A program made the translations under genes and the position numbers. The notes below the pieces were generated by a model. That model did not search any database. It saw only the letters and a list, made by a program, of their open reading frames with translations, and was not told the DNA's origin. From Sphingobacterium paludis (GTDB taxonomy: Bacteria; Bacteroidota; Bacteroidia; Sphingobacteriales; Sphingobacteriaceae), in NCBI RefSeq assembly GCF_004364125.1, contig NZ_SNZV01000013.1, positions 1-64,000 of the forward strand: DNA of 64,000 nucleotides. The letters are read 5' to 3'. Below, piece after piece: positions 55,162 through 64,000 of this stretch. How positions within the stretch are numbered: position 1 is the first letter of the stretch; each line of letters opens with the position of its first letter.

Positions 55162-55752
55162 TTAGTTTTTTACCAATTCGGTATTGACAACGATTTCCAC
55201 GTTTGCCGCCACAGCAGCTACACCCGACGGCAATTTGTCGTTGTATTTGATGTTGTAGTCTAAGCGATTGATCGTCGTTTTCGCAGTAAAACCTGCGCGT
55301 GTTTTTCCCCATGGATCGGTAATGATACCGTTGTTCTGTACCACGTCAAATGTTACTTTTTTTGTGACGTCACGAATGGTAAGATCACCGGTCAACGTGT
55401 ATTTGCTTTTTCCAGCTTTTTTCAAAACCGCATTTTTGAACGTAATGGTCGGGAATTTTTCCGCGTTGAAAAAGTCATCGCTTTTTAAGTGGCCGTCGCG
55501 TGCTTCAATGCGGGTGTCGATGCTGTTGACGTCGATGGTAAAGCCAACAGTAGCATTGTTAAAGTCTTCTACAGATTTTGTCTCTACGGCGCCCTCTAAT
55601 TTTTTGAATTGGCCATCAACCATGGAAATTCCTAAGTGGTTGACAGCGAAAAGGACATTGGTATGAGCGGGGTCAACAGACCACTTTACCTGTGCAAAAG
55701 CGACATTAACTAACAATGTTGCCGCAAATAAAACGGAAAATAGATTTTTCAT
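55162..55752 (-). CDS. YceI family protein, exported
   Basis: This 196-residue protein has a signal peptide (about 1-20, ending AFAQ) before a YceI lipocalin-like domain (WSVDPAHTNVLFAVNHLG onward, LTIRDVTKKVTFDV, DPWGKTRAGFTAKT). It likely binds a polyprenoid lipid in the periplasm. It has the same core as the cytosolic paralogue at 42096. It is followed by its own terminator. Confidence 0.93.
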   Translation of the reverse strand: MKNLFSVLFAATLLVNVAFAQVKWSVDPAHTNVLFAVNHLGISMVDGQFKKLEGAVETKSVEDFNNATVGFTIDVNSIDTRIEARDGHLKSDDFFNAEKFPTITFKNAVLKKAGKSKYTLTGDLTIRDVTKKVTFDVVQNNGIITDPWGKTRAGFTAKTTINRLDYNIKYNDKLPSGVAAVAANVEIVVNTELVKN

Positions 55753-55825
55753 TTTTTTCTTATTTGATTTCTTGCTACAAAGGTCAGCAAAGGCTGTTGC
55801 CGCGCCATTGATGTATGATAAGAAA

Positions 55826-56707
55826 TTAAAATTGCGCCATAAGGCTTTTGTTTGCCGCGTCGCGGTAGCTGGATGGTGTTGTGGACATAATGGATTTGAA
55901 CGTTTTGTGAAAGCTCACGAAATTCTGGAAGCCGCAATCGAAACAGACTTCCTTCACACTGGCTCGCGTATCATTCAGCATTTTGCAGGCTTGCCCGATC
56001 CGAAACTCATTTACAAATTGGATCAACGTTTTTCCTGTCTTTTGTTTGAAATATCGACAAAAGGAGTTTGAAGTCATGCCGGCCAATTGGGCAATCTCTT
56101 CCAGTGGAATTTTACCGCGGTAATGCAGCCGGATGTGTTCAAAGATCTTGTTCATTCGCCCGTGGTCTTCCTGCTGTTGGGGATTGCTGTATCCCTCGCT
56201 AACCAGCGTTGTCCAGGAAGGTAGTTCGCTGATGGCACATAACGTTTCCAGTAAACTACTAAGGCGCGAAAGCGGAGTTTTAGGAAGCAGGCTATCGAAA
56301 AACTGCGGTAGGAAGCTGTTTTTGATGTCTAGCGAAATGGCCCGCCCTGCTTTTCTATACATCTTTTTGATAAGGCCTGCCTCTGGCAGGTCGAGAAAGT
56401 CGGCGCCGCAAAAATCTGTTTTGAAATGTACCACATGGATGTCTGCACGAGCAGGAGCTTCCTCGCGAACATATTGCTCGTCGAACAGCCAATAATGAGG
56501 CGTATTGGAGCCAATCAACACCAAAAAGTTATCGGAAAAAGGCTGAATGCAATCGCCCACGAAAAAAGTTCCATTTCCTTTTTTGATATAGATGAACTCC
56601 AATTCCTCGTGGTAGTGCCAGATGTTATGATTTTGTGGCGCATGGTCATGACGAACCGTGAGTGAGCCCGTCTGTAAAGCGCTATGATGAAGTCGCTGTA
56701 TGTACAT
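55826..56707 (-). CDS. AraC family regulator of the fucose locus
   Basis: This 293-residue regulator has an N-terminal cupin sensor (about 15-110, with HYHEELEFIYIKKGNGTFFVGD) and a C-terminal AraC DNA-binding domain (about 195-290, IPLEEIAQLAGMTSNSFCRYFKQKTG and VKEVCFDCGFQNFVSFHKTFK). It is divergent from the FucP gene across 196 bp, so it most likely senses fucose or a pathway intermediate and activates that operon. Confidence 0.9.
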   Translation of the reverse strand: MYIQRLHHSALQTGSLTVRHDHAPQNHNIWHYHEELEFIYIKKGNGTFFVGDCIQPFSDNFLVLIGSNTPHYWLFDEQYVREEAPARADIHVVHFKTDFCGADFLDLPEAGLIKKMYRKAGRAISLDIKNSFLPQFFDSLLPKTPLSRLSSLLETLCAISELPSWTTLVSEGYSNPQQQEDHGRMNKIFEHIRLHYRGKIPLEEIAQLAGMTSNSFCRYFKQKTGKTLIQFVNEFRIGQACKMLNDTRASVKEVCFDCGFQNFVSFHKTFKSIMSTTPSSYRDAANKSLMAQF

Positions 56708-56903
56708 TGTTTACAAAAAGAATTAAATAGCAATATGTCGATCCAATGCATAAGGATTGGCCAATCGTCATTCACTAATTGATTTATTCAATGATACGGA
56801 TAAAACATCGAATATAGATGATAAAATAGTTTATTTATTCGGTAAAATAGTTCAATGTAGAAGTTCTCATTTAGTTTAGCTTTACAGTTCCAATGTAAAT
56901 CTT

Positions 56904-58160
56904 ATGACGCAAAACAAAAAATATACATTAGCCATAGTATTGATAACGTCCCTGTTTTTCTTTTGGGGTTTTATCCACAATTTAGATCCCATTCTGATCC
57001 CGCATTTGCGAAACGCATTTAGTCTTACGCACTTTCAGGCTTCCTTAGTCGACTCGGCCGTTTTTATCGCTTACTTCCTGTTAGCAATTCCTGCGGGCAT
57101 GATCATGAAAAGGTTTGGATACAAGGCAGGTATCGTGGTGGGCCTTGTATTGTTTGCTATCGGCTGTTTCCTTTTTGTACCCGCTGCCAATACCGTCAAT
57201 TACTATTTCTTTTTAGGCGCTTTGTTTGTGGTCGCTTGCGGATTAACCATCTTAGAGACTGCTGCAAACCCGTATATGACTGTTCTTGGCGATCCTACCA
57301 AAGCCACGCAACGTCTAAATTTCGCACAATCTTTTAACGGGTTGGCCGCTTTTTTAGCACCCACGTTAGGCGGAAAGTTTATTTTGACAGACGAGCCCAA
57401 AACGGCAGATGAAATCGCTGCCCTCAGTGAGCAAGCGCGTTTGTCCTACATACAGGCAGAAACAGCATCCGTAAAAGGTCCCTACCTTGTTATAGGACTG
57501 ATTATCCTCGCAGTAACGCTGCTGTTTATATGTACAAAATTACCTGAAATCAAAGAAGAAGGCGATAGTGGAAAAGGTGTTATACATGCCTTCCGGCACA
57601 AAAACGTGCGTTGGGCTGTGCTCGCACAGTTTTTTTATGTAGGCGCACAAGTTTGTGTACTGAGTTTTCTGGTGATGTTTGCGACCGATGTGGCTGGAAT
57701 AGCCGCTAGCGAAGCCAGTTATTATTCGGGCGCTGCTGGCCTGGCTTTTATGTTGGGTAGGTTTATCGGAACCTTCTTTATGCGCTATATCGCACCCATC
57801 AGGCTTTTGTTGCTCTATGCTATACTCGCCGCCTTACTGACGGTTGTTGTTATCTATGGTACAGGTATGGCAACGTTGTATGCACTGATTGGCATCGCGT
57901 TCTTTATGTCAATTATGTTTCCGACCATATTCGCCGTAGGCGTGGAAGGGATTGGGGCCGATACGAAGTCTGCATCCAGTCTGATTGTGATGTCTATCGT
58001 GGGCGGGGCTGTATTGCCGCCGCTGCTTGGGCAGCTATCAGATTCCATTGGAAGCTTTCAAATTGCGTACTATGTGGTGCTGGCCTGCTTTATCGTAGTC
58101 GCCTTATTTGCCTGGAACAACCGGAAAGCCGCCATTAGTGAAGCTGTCGCTGGACATTAA
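56904..58160 (+). CDS. fucP: L-fucose/proton symporter (FucP-like)
   Basis: This 418-residue MFS transporter has twelve predicted helices. It matches the FucP family from its start (SLFFFWGFIHNLDPILIPHLR), through GLTILETAANPYMTVLGDP, to the second half (SIMFPTIFAVGVEGIG). The family imports L-fucose or related hexoses with protons across the inner membrane. It is first in the operon with mutarotase, dehydratase, fucosidase and downstream catabolic genes, which supports fucose as substrate. Confidence 0.92.
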   Translation: MTQNKKYTLAIVLITSLFFFWGFIHNLDPILIPHLRNAFSLTHFQASLVDSAVFIAYFLLAIPAGMIMKRFGYKAGIVVGLVLFAIGCFLFVPAANTVNYYFFLGALFVVACGLTILETAANPYMTVLGDPTKATQRLNFAQSFNGLAAFLAPTLGGKFILTDEPKTADEIAALSEQARLSYIQAETASVKGPYLVIGLIILAVTLLFICTKLPEIKEEGDSGKGVIHAFRHKNVRWAVLAQFFYVGAQVCVLSFLVMFATDVAGIAASEASYYSGAAGLAFMLGRFIGTFFMRYIAPIRLLLLYAILAALLTVVVIYGTGMATLYALIGIAFFMSIMFPTIFAVGVEGIGADTKSASSLIVMSIVGGAVLPPLLGQLSDSIGSFQIAYYVVLACFIVVALFAWNNRKAAISEAVAGH

Positions 58161-58207
58161 AACTGGATAAGCGTGGAAGACGCTAAAATAATAAACCAAA
58201 GAAGAGT

Positions 58208-58540
58208 ATGAGAAGAATAACAATGGCCTTGGATCTGGTAGATGATCCAAATTTGATCGCCGAATATGAAGCATACCATGCGGAAGTATGGCCTGAGATA
58301 CAAGCGTCTATCCGCGATGCTGGTGTGACCCACATGGAAATATACCGATTTGGTAACCGCCTATTTATGCTGATGGATGTAGATGATACGTTTACATTTG
58401 AACGCAAAGCCGAGATGGATGCTGCCAATGCGAAAGTCCAGGAATGGGAGGCCTTGATGTGGAAATTTCAGCAAGCCGTTCCCGGAGCAAAGCCGGGCGA
58501 AAAGTGGGTGATGATGAATAAAATTTTTGAGCTATACTAG
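58208..58540 (+). CDS. RhaM-type L-fucose/L-rhamnose mutarotase
   Basis: This 110-residue protein of the L-rhamnose mutarotase family has EYEAYHAEVWPEIQ with the conserved His and a C-terminal WVMMNKIFEL. It speeds anomer exchange of a 6-deoxyhexose after import. In this locus L-fucose is the likely substrate, as for the related small protein in the Campylobacter jejuni fucose cluster. It lies between fucP and the dehydratase, 3 bp from the latter. Confidence 0.9.
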   Translation: MRRITMALDLVDDPNLIAEYEAYHAEVWPEIQASIRDAGVTHMEIYRFGNRLFMLMDVDDTFTFERKAEMDAANAKVQEWEALMWKFQQAVPGAKPGEKWVMMNKIFELY

Positions 58541-58543
58541 ATA

Positions 58544-60208
58544 ATGAAAAGAGAACGATTGGCGTATTTGCAAATTCATCCGGAGGATAATGTCTTGGTT
58601 GCCCTGCGGGACCTACCGGAAGGATTTATGGTCGACTTTAAGGGCGTTCAGTTTCCCTTACTACAGGCAGTTGCCGCAAAACATAAATTTACGATCACCG
58701 CATTGCCGCAAGATGCGTCGATTTTTATGTACGGCGTGTTGGTGGGCAAGATGAATGTCGCCGTGAGGCAGGGAGCGCTCATAAGCACTGAAAATTTGCG
58801 ACATGCATCCGACGATTTTAAGATGGGCACAAGAAAGCTTTCTTGGATTAAGCCCGATGTGTCTGCCTTTAAAGGGCGGACCTTCAATGGTTTTCATCGC
58901 AGCAATGGCACGGTTGGTACGGCAAACCATTGGTTGGTCATTCCGCTGGTATTTTGTGAAAACCGAAATGTGCTGACGCTGAAATCGGCATTGGAGGAGA
59001 AGTTGGGCTATCAACTGGAGTCGAAAGATTATTCGGACGAGGTGGACGAGCTTATTGCACGCTATAAGTCCGGAGCCTCTGTTGACGAACTTTTAGCGGT
59101 AGATCTGTCTTCTGCAAAGGCAAATGTGCGTGAAAATAGGTTGTTCGCAAATGTCGATGGTGTCAAGTTTTTGAATCACGATATGGGCTGCGGTGGCACG
59201 CGGATGGATTCCGATGCCCTTTGTGGTCTATTGGCGGGCTATGTCACGCACCCCAATGTGGCGGGTGCTACCATATTGAGCTTGGGTTGCCAGCATGCGC
59301 AGGCTTCCATTTTAAAAGAGGAGATCAAAAAGCGCGACCCGCAGTTTGATAAACCTTTTTTTGTCTTCGAACAGCAATTGGAGGGTACCGAACAGGAATT
59401 GATGCAAAAGGCAATTAAAGCGACGTTTGCGGGATTGAGCATGGCAAACGAGCAGAAACGTAGTCCAGCGTCCTTGGATAAACTGTGTATCGGTCTCGAA
59501 TGCGGTGGGTCCGACGGTTTCTCGGGCATATCGGCAAACCCTGCTTTGGGCTACCTTTCGGATATGTTGATCACGCTCGGAGGGTCGGTTATTTTGGCGG
59601 AGTTTCCAGAGTTGTGCGGTGTCGAGCAGGAGCTGAGTGATCGCTGTATCGATGAAGCCACGGCCGAAAAATTTATGCACCTGATGAAGACCTACAATGC
59701 GAAGGCCGAAGCCGACGGTTCTGGATTTTACATGAACCCCTCGCCGGGGAATATCCGCGATGGGTTGATCACCGATGCCATTAAGTCGGCCGGTGCAGCC
59801 AAAAAAGGAGGTACATCGCCGGTGACCGCCGTTGTGGATTATCCAGAGCTGGCTAATTTCGCAGGTTTAAACCTTTTGTGCACACCTGGCAACGATGTAG
59901 AAAGCACCACGGCTGAGGTGGCGGCTGGTGCCAATGTTGTGCTTTTTACAACCGGTTTGGGAACACCAACGGGCAACCCTGTGGCCCCCGTGATCAAGTT
60001 ATCGACCAACACGAAAACTTTTGAAAAGATGCCGGATATCATTGATTTAAACTGTGGTACCATTATCGATGGCGAAGAAACCATCGAAGAAGCGGCGCAT
60101 CGTATATTGGAATATGTTATTGCGGTGGCAAGTGGGGAGTTGCAACCGAAGGCTGTCCAGCTTGGACAGGATGATTTCATTCCATGGCGAAGGGGCGTTT
60201 CGTTGTAG
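58544..60208 (+). CDS. UxaA-family sugar acid dehydratase
   Basis: This 554-residue protein has an N-terminal SAF domain (about 10-85) and an altronate dehydratase-type core with NHDMGCGGTRMDSD, GCQHAQASI and GLECGGSDGFSGISANPALG. UxaA enzymes are iron-dependent dehydratases of sugar acids. In this fucose locus the probable reaction is L-fuconate to 2-keto-3-deoxy-L-fuconate, a job done by an enolase-superfamily enzyme in other bacteria. C. jejuni also has UxaA-like genes in its fucose cluster. Confidence 0.88.
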   Translation: MKRERLAYLQIHPEDNVLVALRDLPEGFMVDFKGVQFPLLQAVAAKHKFTITALPQDASIFMYGVLVGKMNVAVRQGALISTENLRHASDDFKMGTRKLSWIKPDVSAFKGRTFNGFHRSNGTVGTANHWLVIPLVFCENRNVLTLKSALEEKLGYQLESKDYSDEVDELIARYKSGASVDELLAVDLSSAKANVRENRLFANVDGVKFLNHDMGCGGTRMDSDALCGLLAGYVTHPNVAGATILSLGCQHAQASILKEEIKKRDPQFDKPFFVFEQQLEGTEQELMQKAIKATFAGLSMANEQKRSPASLDKLCIGLECGGSDGFSGISANPALGYLSDMLITLGGSVILAEFPELCGVEQELSDRCIDEATAEKFMHLMKTYNAKAEADGSGFYMNPSPGNIRDGLITDAIKSAGAAKKGGTSPVTAVVDYPELANFAGLNLLCTPGNDVESTTAEVAAGANVVLFTTGLGTPTGNPVAPVIKLSTNTKTFEKMPDIIDLNCGTIIDGEETIEEAAHRILEYVIAVASGELQPKAVQLGQDDFIPWRRGVSL

Positions 60209-60238
60209 TCTAGTCATTATAAACTAAAATTTATCAAT

Positions 60239-61549
60239 ATGAGAAAGCTATTGATCTTTGCGTTGCTGCTCGGCATGTTGAACAGCGCGTCTGCACAAAC
60301 TGCCTATCAGCCGACACCGGCAAATGTAGAAAACAGAAAATGGTTTGAAGAAGCTCGCTTTGGTGTGTTTATACACTGGGGCGTCTATTCGGTGTTGGGT
60401 GATGGTGAATGGGTGATGAACAATAAAAATCTTGGTATCGATGAATACGGGTTGCTGCCGTCCTTTTTCAACCCGATCGATTTTGATGCGAAAGCATGGG
60501 CTAAGCTTTTTAAGGATGCTGGTGCGAAGTATATTACATTTACCACGCGGCACCATGATGGCTTTTCGATGTGGAATTCGCAAGCATCGGACTATAACGT
60601 CGTAAAGGCGACGCCGTTCAAGCGGGATATTGTTAAAGAACTTGTCGAGGCTTGCCGCGCGGAAGGTATTCGTATCATGTTCTACTATTCCTTACTGGAT
60701 TGGAAGCGGGATGACTATCTACCTTTTGGGGGTACGGGCAAAGGTATAGCGGGCAGAAATGCCGATAACGGGAATTGGGATAGCTACATACAATTTATGA
60801 AGACGCAGCTTACCGAACTGCTGACAAACTACGGACACATCGATGGGATCTGGTTCGACGGGCACTGGGACAAGCCCCAGGCGAACTGGCATTATGATGA
60901 GATTTATTCGTTAATTCATAAGCTGCAACCCCATTGTTTGGTCGGCAACAACCACCATATCGCACCCATCGAAGGGGAAGATTTCCAGATGTTTGAGCGC
61001 GACCTACCCGGACATAACACCACCGGTTTTGGAACTGCAGCAGATGCCGTAGGCAGTCTTCCAAAAGAAGTTTGCGGCACGATTGCGGGGTCTTGGGGCT
61101 TCGATATTAAAGATAGGCAGCGTAAATCGTTTAAAGACGTGCTGAGTTATTTGGTAAAAGCAGCCGGTTATGGTTCCAACTTGCTTCTCAATGTGGGGCC
61201 GATGCCTAACGGCGAGATTCAGGATTACCAGCAAGAGCGCCTCAGGCAATTGGGTGAATGGTTGAAAACGTATGGGGAAACAATCTACGACACCGAAGGT
61301 GGATTTATACCGCCAACGGATGATTATGCGCTGACGAAAAAAGGAAAAACGGTTTATTTACATATCCTAAATTCGGAAAAGGACAATTTTCTGATTCCCA
61401 ATTTTACCGCTAAATTGTCTTCGCTATCAACTTTCGATGGTAAAACAAAAATTAAATATCATCAGCTGGAAAACGATGTCCTTGTGGTACAACTCCCCGA
61501 AGGACTTCGCCACGCGGATGATTTGGTATTAAAGCTAAGTATTAAATAA
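60239..61549 (+). CDS. Alpha-L-fucosidase, GH29
   Basis: This 436-residue exported enzyme (signal peptide 1-19, SASAQ) is a GH29 retaining fucosidase. It has the N-terminal RFGVFIHWGVYS block, FTTRHHDGFSMWNS, and the nucleophile D207 in IDGIWFDGHWD. A short beta-sandwich follows the barrel. It releases L-fucose from glycans outside the cytoplasm, feeding FucP and the rest of the operon. Confidence 0.95.
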   Translation: MRKLLIFALLLGMLNSASAQTAYQPTPANVENRKWFEEARFGVFIHWGVYSVLGDGEWVMNNKNLGIDEYGLLPSFFNPIDFDAKAWAKLFKDAGAKYITFTTRHHDGFSMWNSQASDYNVVKATPFKRDIVKELVEACRAEGIRIMFYYSLLDWKRDDYLPFGGTGKGIAGRNADNGNWDSYIQFMKTQLTELLTNYGHIDGIWFDGHWDKPQANWHYDEIYSLIHKLQPHCLVGNNHHIAPIEGEDFQMFERDLPGHNTTGFGTAADAVGSLPKEVCGTIAGSWGFDIKDRQRKSFKDVLSYLVKAAGYGSNLLLNVGPMPNGEIQDYQQERLRQLGEWLKTYGETIYDTEGGFIPPTDDYALTKKGKTVYLHILNSEKDNFLIPNFTAKLSSLSTFDGKTKIKYHQLENDVLVVQLPEGLRHADDLVLKLSIK

Positions 61550-61550
61550 T

Positions 61551-62315
61551 ATGTCAAAATTAAAAGACAAAGTAGCCATTATTACGGGTGGTGGCAGTGG
61601 AATAGGTCGTGCAATTTCAGAGCTATTCGCGAAAGAAGGTGCCGCCGTGCATATTTTGGATCTGAATGCCGAGGTAGGCCAAGGCGTAGTGACGGATATC
61701 GTCGCTGCGGGTGGTTCTGCGAAAATTCACGCCTGTAACGTCAGTGATCAAGCTGAAGTGGCAGCTATCGTATCTGCTATTGGTAAGGTGGATATATTGG
61801 TAAATAACGCCGGAATAGCCCATGTGGGCAATCTGGAGAAATGTGCAGAGGCAGATTTCGAACGTGTGTTTCAAGTGAATGTGAAAGGTGCATACAATGC
61901 TTTGCACGCCGTCGTTCCGCAAATGAAGCAGCATGGCGGCGGCGCGATCCTAAATTTGGCATCTATTGCAGCTGTCGTCGGTATCGCGGATCGCTTTGCC
62001 TATTCGATGAGTAAAGGTGCGATCTACGCGATGAGCATGTCGGTAGCACGCGATTATATGAAGGATAATATCCGCTCGAACTCGATCTCGCCAGCTCGCG
62101 TACATACACCATTTGTCGATGGTTTTATTTCGAAAAACTATCCCGGTCAGGAAGCGGAAATGTTTGAAAAACTGTCGCAATCGCAACCGATAGGCAGGAT
62201 GGCCAAGCCAGAAGAAATTGCTAAATTGGCCTTGTTTCTATGTTCAGATGATGCAGCCTTCATCACTGGAAATGATTACCCAATCGATGGCGGCTTTATT
62301 AAGTTGAATAATTAG
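61551..62315 (+). CDS. SDR dehydrogenase of the fucose pathway
   Basis: This 254-residue classical short-chain dehydrogenase has the cofactor motif TGGGSGIG (12-19), NNAG, and the catalytic set S138, Y151, K155. In this locus it could oxidise L-fucose to the lactone (as FucX of C. jejuni) or 2-keto-3-deoxy-L-fuconate to the diketo acid. Sequence alone does not decide. It starts 1 bp after the fucosidase stop and is followed by an odd low-complexity spacer. Confidence 0.88.
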   Translation: MSKLKDKVAIITGGGSGIGRAISELFAKEGAAVHILDLNAEVGQGVVTDIVAAGGSAKIHACNVSDQAEVAAIVSAIGKVDILVNNAGIAHVGNLEKCAEADFERVFQVNVKGAYNALHAVVPQMKQHGGGAILNLASIAAVVGIADRFAYSMSKGAIYAMSMSVARDYMKDNIRSNSISPARVHTPFVDGFISKNYPGQEAEMFEKLSQSQPIGRMAKPEEIAKLALFLCSDDAAFITGNDYPIDGGFIKLNN

Positions 62316-62669
62316 AAAGTGAAAAGTAAGAAGTGAAAAGTAAGAAGTGAAAATTCAAAAATAAAAAGTCAAAAGTGAAAAGTGAAAATTCAAAAGTAAA
62401 AAGTAAGAAGTGAAAATTCAAAAGTTGGAATTAGGAAGTTAGAGATCGAAAGTTAGGATTCAGAAGTTGGAGATCGAAAGTTAGGATTCAGAAGTTAGAG
62501 ATCAAAAGTCAGGATTCGGCAATAAACATTAAAAAGATAACATTTAAAAATAAAAAGAGTGGGGCGGTTAATTGTGGTATTTGTTATTACTAAATACTAA
62601 ATACTAAATACTAAATACTAAATACTAAATACTAAAAATACAATACCCACTCTCAAATACTAAAATAAC
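62316..62669. repeat. Low-complexity insert with heptamer repeat in the fucose operon
   Basis: These 354 bp have no gene. The first part repeats AAGTGAAAAGTAAG-type words, then GAAGTTAGAGATCGAAAG/TTAGGATTCA-type words of about 28 bp, and 62589-62630 is six perfect copies of ACTAAAT plus one imperfect copy. The spacer separates SDR from FAH within an otherwise tight operon. The GAAAAGT words resemble, in reverse complement, the T-rich runs at 121-165 and 295-320. Confidence 0.85.
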
Positions 62670-63527
62670 ATGAAATTAATACGTTTCGGAGAAACTGGAA
62701 GAGAACATATCGGTGTTCAGATTGATGGTGTAAATTACGATGTATCTGCTTTTGGCGGCGACTATAACGAGCAGTTCTTTGCGGAGAATGGCTTGGCAAG
62801 ATTGGACGAGTTCGTAAAGGCTAATGCGGGTAGACTTATTGAAATTCCTGCGGACAGTCGCTTAGGTGCTCCTTTTGCGCGCCCGTCTAAAATTGTTTGT
62901 ATCGGTCTGAATTATAAAGACCATGCAGCGGAAACTGGAGCTGCGATTCCAGCGGAGCCTATTATCTTTATGAAGTCTACAACCTCTTTGGTTGGGCCCT
63001 ATGATCAAATCGTGATCCCGCGTGGCTCAGAGAAGACAGACTGGGAAGTGGAGTTTGGTATTGTAATCGGCAAAAAAGCGTCTTATGTGGACGAAGATGA
63101 TGCGCTTAACTATATTGCTGGCTATGTATTGCATAATGATGTGTCTGAGCGTGCCTATCAATTAGAGCGTGGCGGCACGTGGGATAAGGGAAAAGGATGT
63201 GATACCTTTGCGCCTATGGGGCCATACCTGACTACGGCAGACGAAATTCCAGATATCAACAATGTACGTTTGTGGTTGAAGGTAAACGGCGAGACTTACC
63301 AAGACGGAAACACCAGTAACTTAATTTTCTCGGTGGCACATGTCGTTTCCTATGTTTCTCAGTTCATGACCTTATTGCCGGGTGATGTTATCTCGACAGG
63401 TACACCTGCAGGTGTTGGGCTGGGCTTTAATCCACCTATCTATCTGAAAGCTGGCGATGTGATTGAACTGGGCGCCGACTATTTGGGTGAATCTCGTCAA
63501 GAAGTCGTTGCATACTCACAAAAATAA
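62670..63527 (+). CDS. FAH-family 2,4-diketo-3-deoxy-L-fuconate hydrolase-like
   Basis: This 285-residue fumarylacetoacetate hydrolase-family enzyme has the metal-binding WEVEFG (E126, E128), GLNYKDHAAE and the end motif STGTPAGVGLG. Family members cleave a C-C bond in beta-diketo acids. In the non-phosphorylating fucose route the matching reaction gives pyruvate and L-lactate from 2,4-diketo-3-deoxy-L-fuconate. The next gene starts 11 bp downstream. Confidence 0.9.
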   Translation: MKLIRFGETGREHIGVQIDGVNYDVSAFGGDYNEQFFAENGLARLDEFVKANAGRLIEIPADSRLGAPFARPSKIVCIGLNYKDHAAETGAAIPAEPIIFMKSTTSLVGPYDQIVIPRGSEKTDWEVEFGIVIGKKASYVDEDDALNYIAGYVLHNDVSERAYQLERGGTWDKGKGCDTFAPMGPYLTTADEIPDINNVRLWLKVNGETYQDGNTSNLIFSVAHVVSYVSQFMTLLPGDVISTGTPAGVGLGFNPPIYLKAGDVIELGADYLGESRQEVVAYSQK

Positions 63528-63538
63528 AAAAATAGCTT

Positions 63539-64000
63539 ATGCGCATAGACGCCCACCAGCACTTCTGGATTTTTGATGCCGAGCGCGACGCTTGGATAAC
63601 GGATGAGATGTCGGCCATCCAACGCAATTTCTTACCGACAGACTTAGCACCGCAGCTTAAGGAAAACGGTATTGATGCTGTCGTCGCGGTGCAGGCATCG
63701 CAATCTGCGGAGGAGACTCGGTTTTTAATCGACCTTTCTACCATGTATGCTATGGTGAAGGCAGTGGTAGGCTGGGTAGACTTACAGGCCGATGATATCG
63801 CTGATCAGTTGGCGCATTACCAGCAGTTTCCAATTGTGAAAGGATTTCGCCACGTGATCGAAGCAGAAGAGGATCCTGATTTTTTAATCCGACCCTCGTT
63901 TTTGCGTGGCATTACGGCTTTAACGGCTTACGATTACACCTACGATTTGCTCATTCGCCCACGACATTACCAAAGCACATTGGCCTGTGTTGCCGCAAAT
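63539..64000 (+). CDS. L-fuconolactonase-like amidohydrolase, partial
   Basis: This gene is cut by the window edge after 154 codons. It starts MRIDAHQHFWIFDAERDAW, the HxH metal motif and following pattern of amidohydrolase-2 lactonases (COG3618), and continues with VVGWVDLQADD and KGFRHVIEAEEDPDF. Members hydrolyse L-fucono- or L-rhamnono-lactone to the acid, which fits the gap in the pathway between fucose dehydrogenase and the UxaA-type dehydratase. Confidence 0.88.
   Translation, partial: MRIDAHQHFWIFDAERDAWITDEMSAIQRNFLPTDLAPQLKENGIDAVVAVQASQSAEETRFLIDLSTMYAMVKAVVGWVDLQADDIADQLAHYQQFPIVKGFRHVIEAEEDPDFLIRPSFLRGITALTAYDYTYDLLIRPRHYQSTLACVAAN

Overview
This window looks like chromosomal DNA of a Bacteroidota species of the Sphingobacterium/Pedobacter type (Sphingobacteriaceae). 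The signs are a SusC/SusD pair, many Bacteroidota-style lipoproteins, an ABC-permease/M1-peptidase fusion, DUF6122, DUF4407 and DUF1704 families, GH29, GH18 and GH123-like hydrolases, and promoters with the TAnnTTTG element in place of a sigma70-type -10 box. I see no phage, plasmid or CRISPR locus. Two tRNA genes are present: Arg-UCU and Ser-UGA.

Layout. 1-9.8 kb: low-complexity duplicated DNA, a TraB/GumN-like protein, an ABC-F ATPase, a GH123-like hydrolase, a small lipoprotein and a SWIM/SNF2 helicase. 9.8-15 kb: two oxidoreductases, several small proteins, HopJ- and DUF6122-family proteins, and a secreted aldose epimerase. 15-22 kb: a small glycan-uptake locus (susC-susD) divergent from a ROK regulator, with the epimerase at its far end. 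22-29.4 kb: a sigma-region-2-only protein, a three-gene operon (N-formylglutamate amidohydrolase-like, DUF1704 peptidase-like, ATP-grasp ligase), an FMN reductase, and DUF4342/DUF4407 membrane proteins. 29.5-34.1 kb: an ABC ATPase and its permease fused to an M1 aminopeptidase. 34.1-35.4 kb: about nine tandem ~102-bp units, each holding a long hairpin, with a GIY-YIG nuclease gene inside one unit. 35.4-44.7 kb: a TonB-dependent receptor, zinc phospholipase-like protein, glycosyltransferase, FKBP, aldo/keto reductase, pirin, YceI and an alpha-oxoamine synthase. 44.9-49.8 kb: the two tRNAs, then an AraC regulator, acetyltransferase, Cys-type hydrolase and GH18 enzyme bounded by two nearly identical terminators. 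50-55.8 kb: an esterase, a lipoprotein, a CLC-F-type fluoride exporter behind an apparent fluoride riboswitch, DUF423, rhodanese and a second YceI. 55.8-64 kb: an L-fucose locus with AraC regulator, FucP, mutarotase, UxaA-type dehydratase, GH29 fucosidase, SDR, FAH hydrolase and a fuconolactonase-like amidohydrolase cut by the window edge.

How genes work together. The fucose locus can release L-fucose outside the cytoplasm (GH29), import it (FucP), set its anomer (mutarotase), and carry it by the non-phosphorylating route: dehydrogenase, lactonase, dehydratase, dehydrogenase, FAH-type cleavage. The susCD/ROK/epimerase set looks like a minimal sugar-uptake locus. The fluoride exporter appears to be switched directly by its ligand through a leader RNA.

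The best candidates for something undescribed are the GIY-YIG gene embedded in a tandem hairpin array (a possible REP/RAYT-like mobile system that uses a GIY-YIG nuclease) and the amidohydrolase/DUF1704/ATP-grasp operon (a possible amide-bond making and breaking system). All functions are read from sequence and memory of families; no database search was run.
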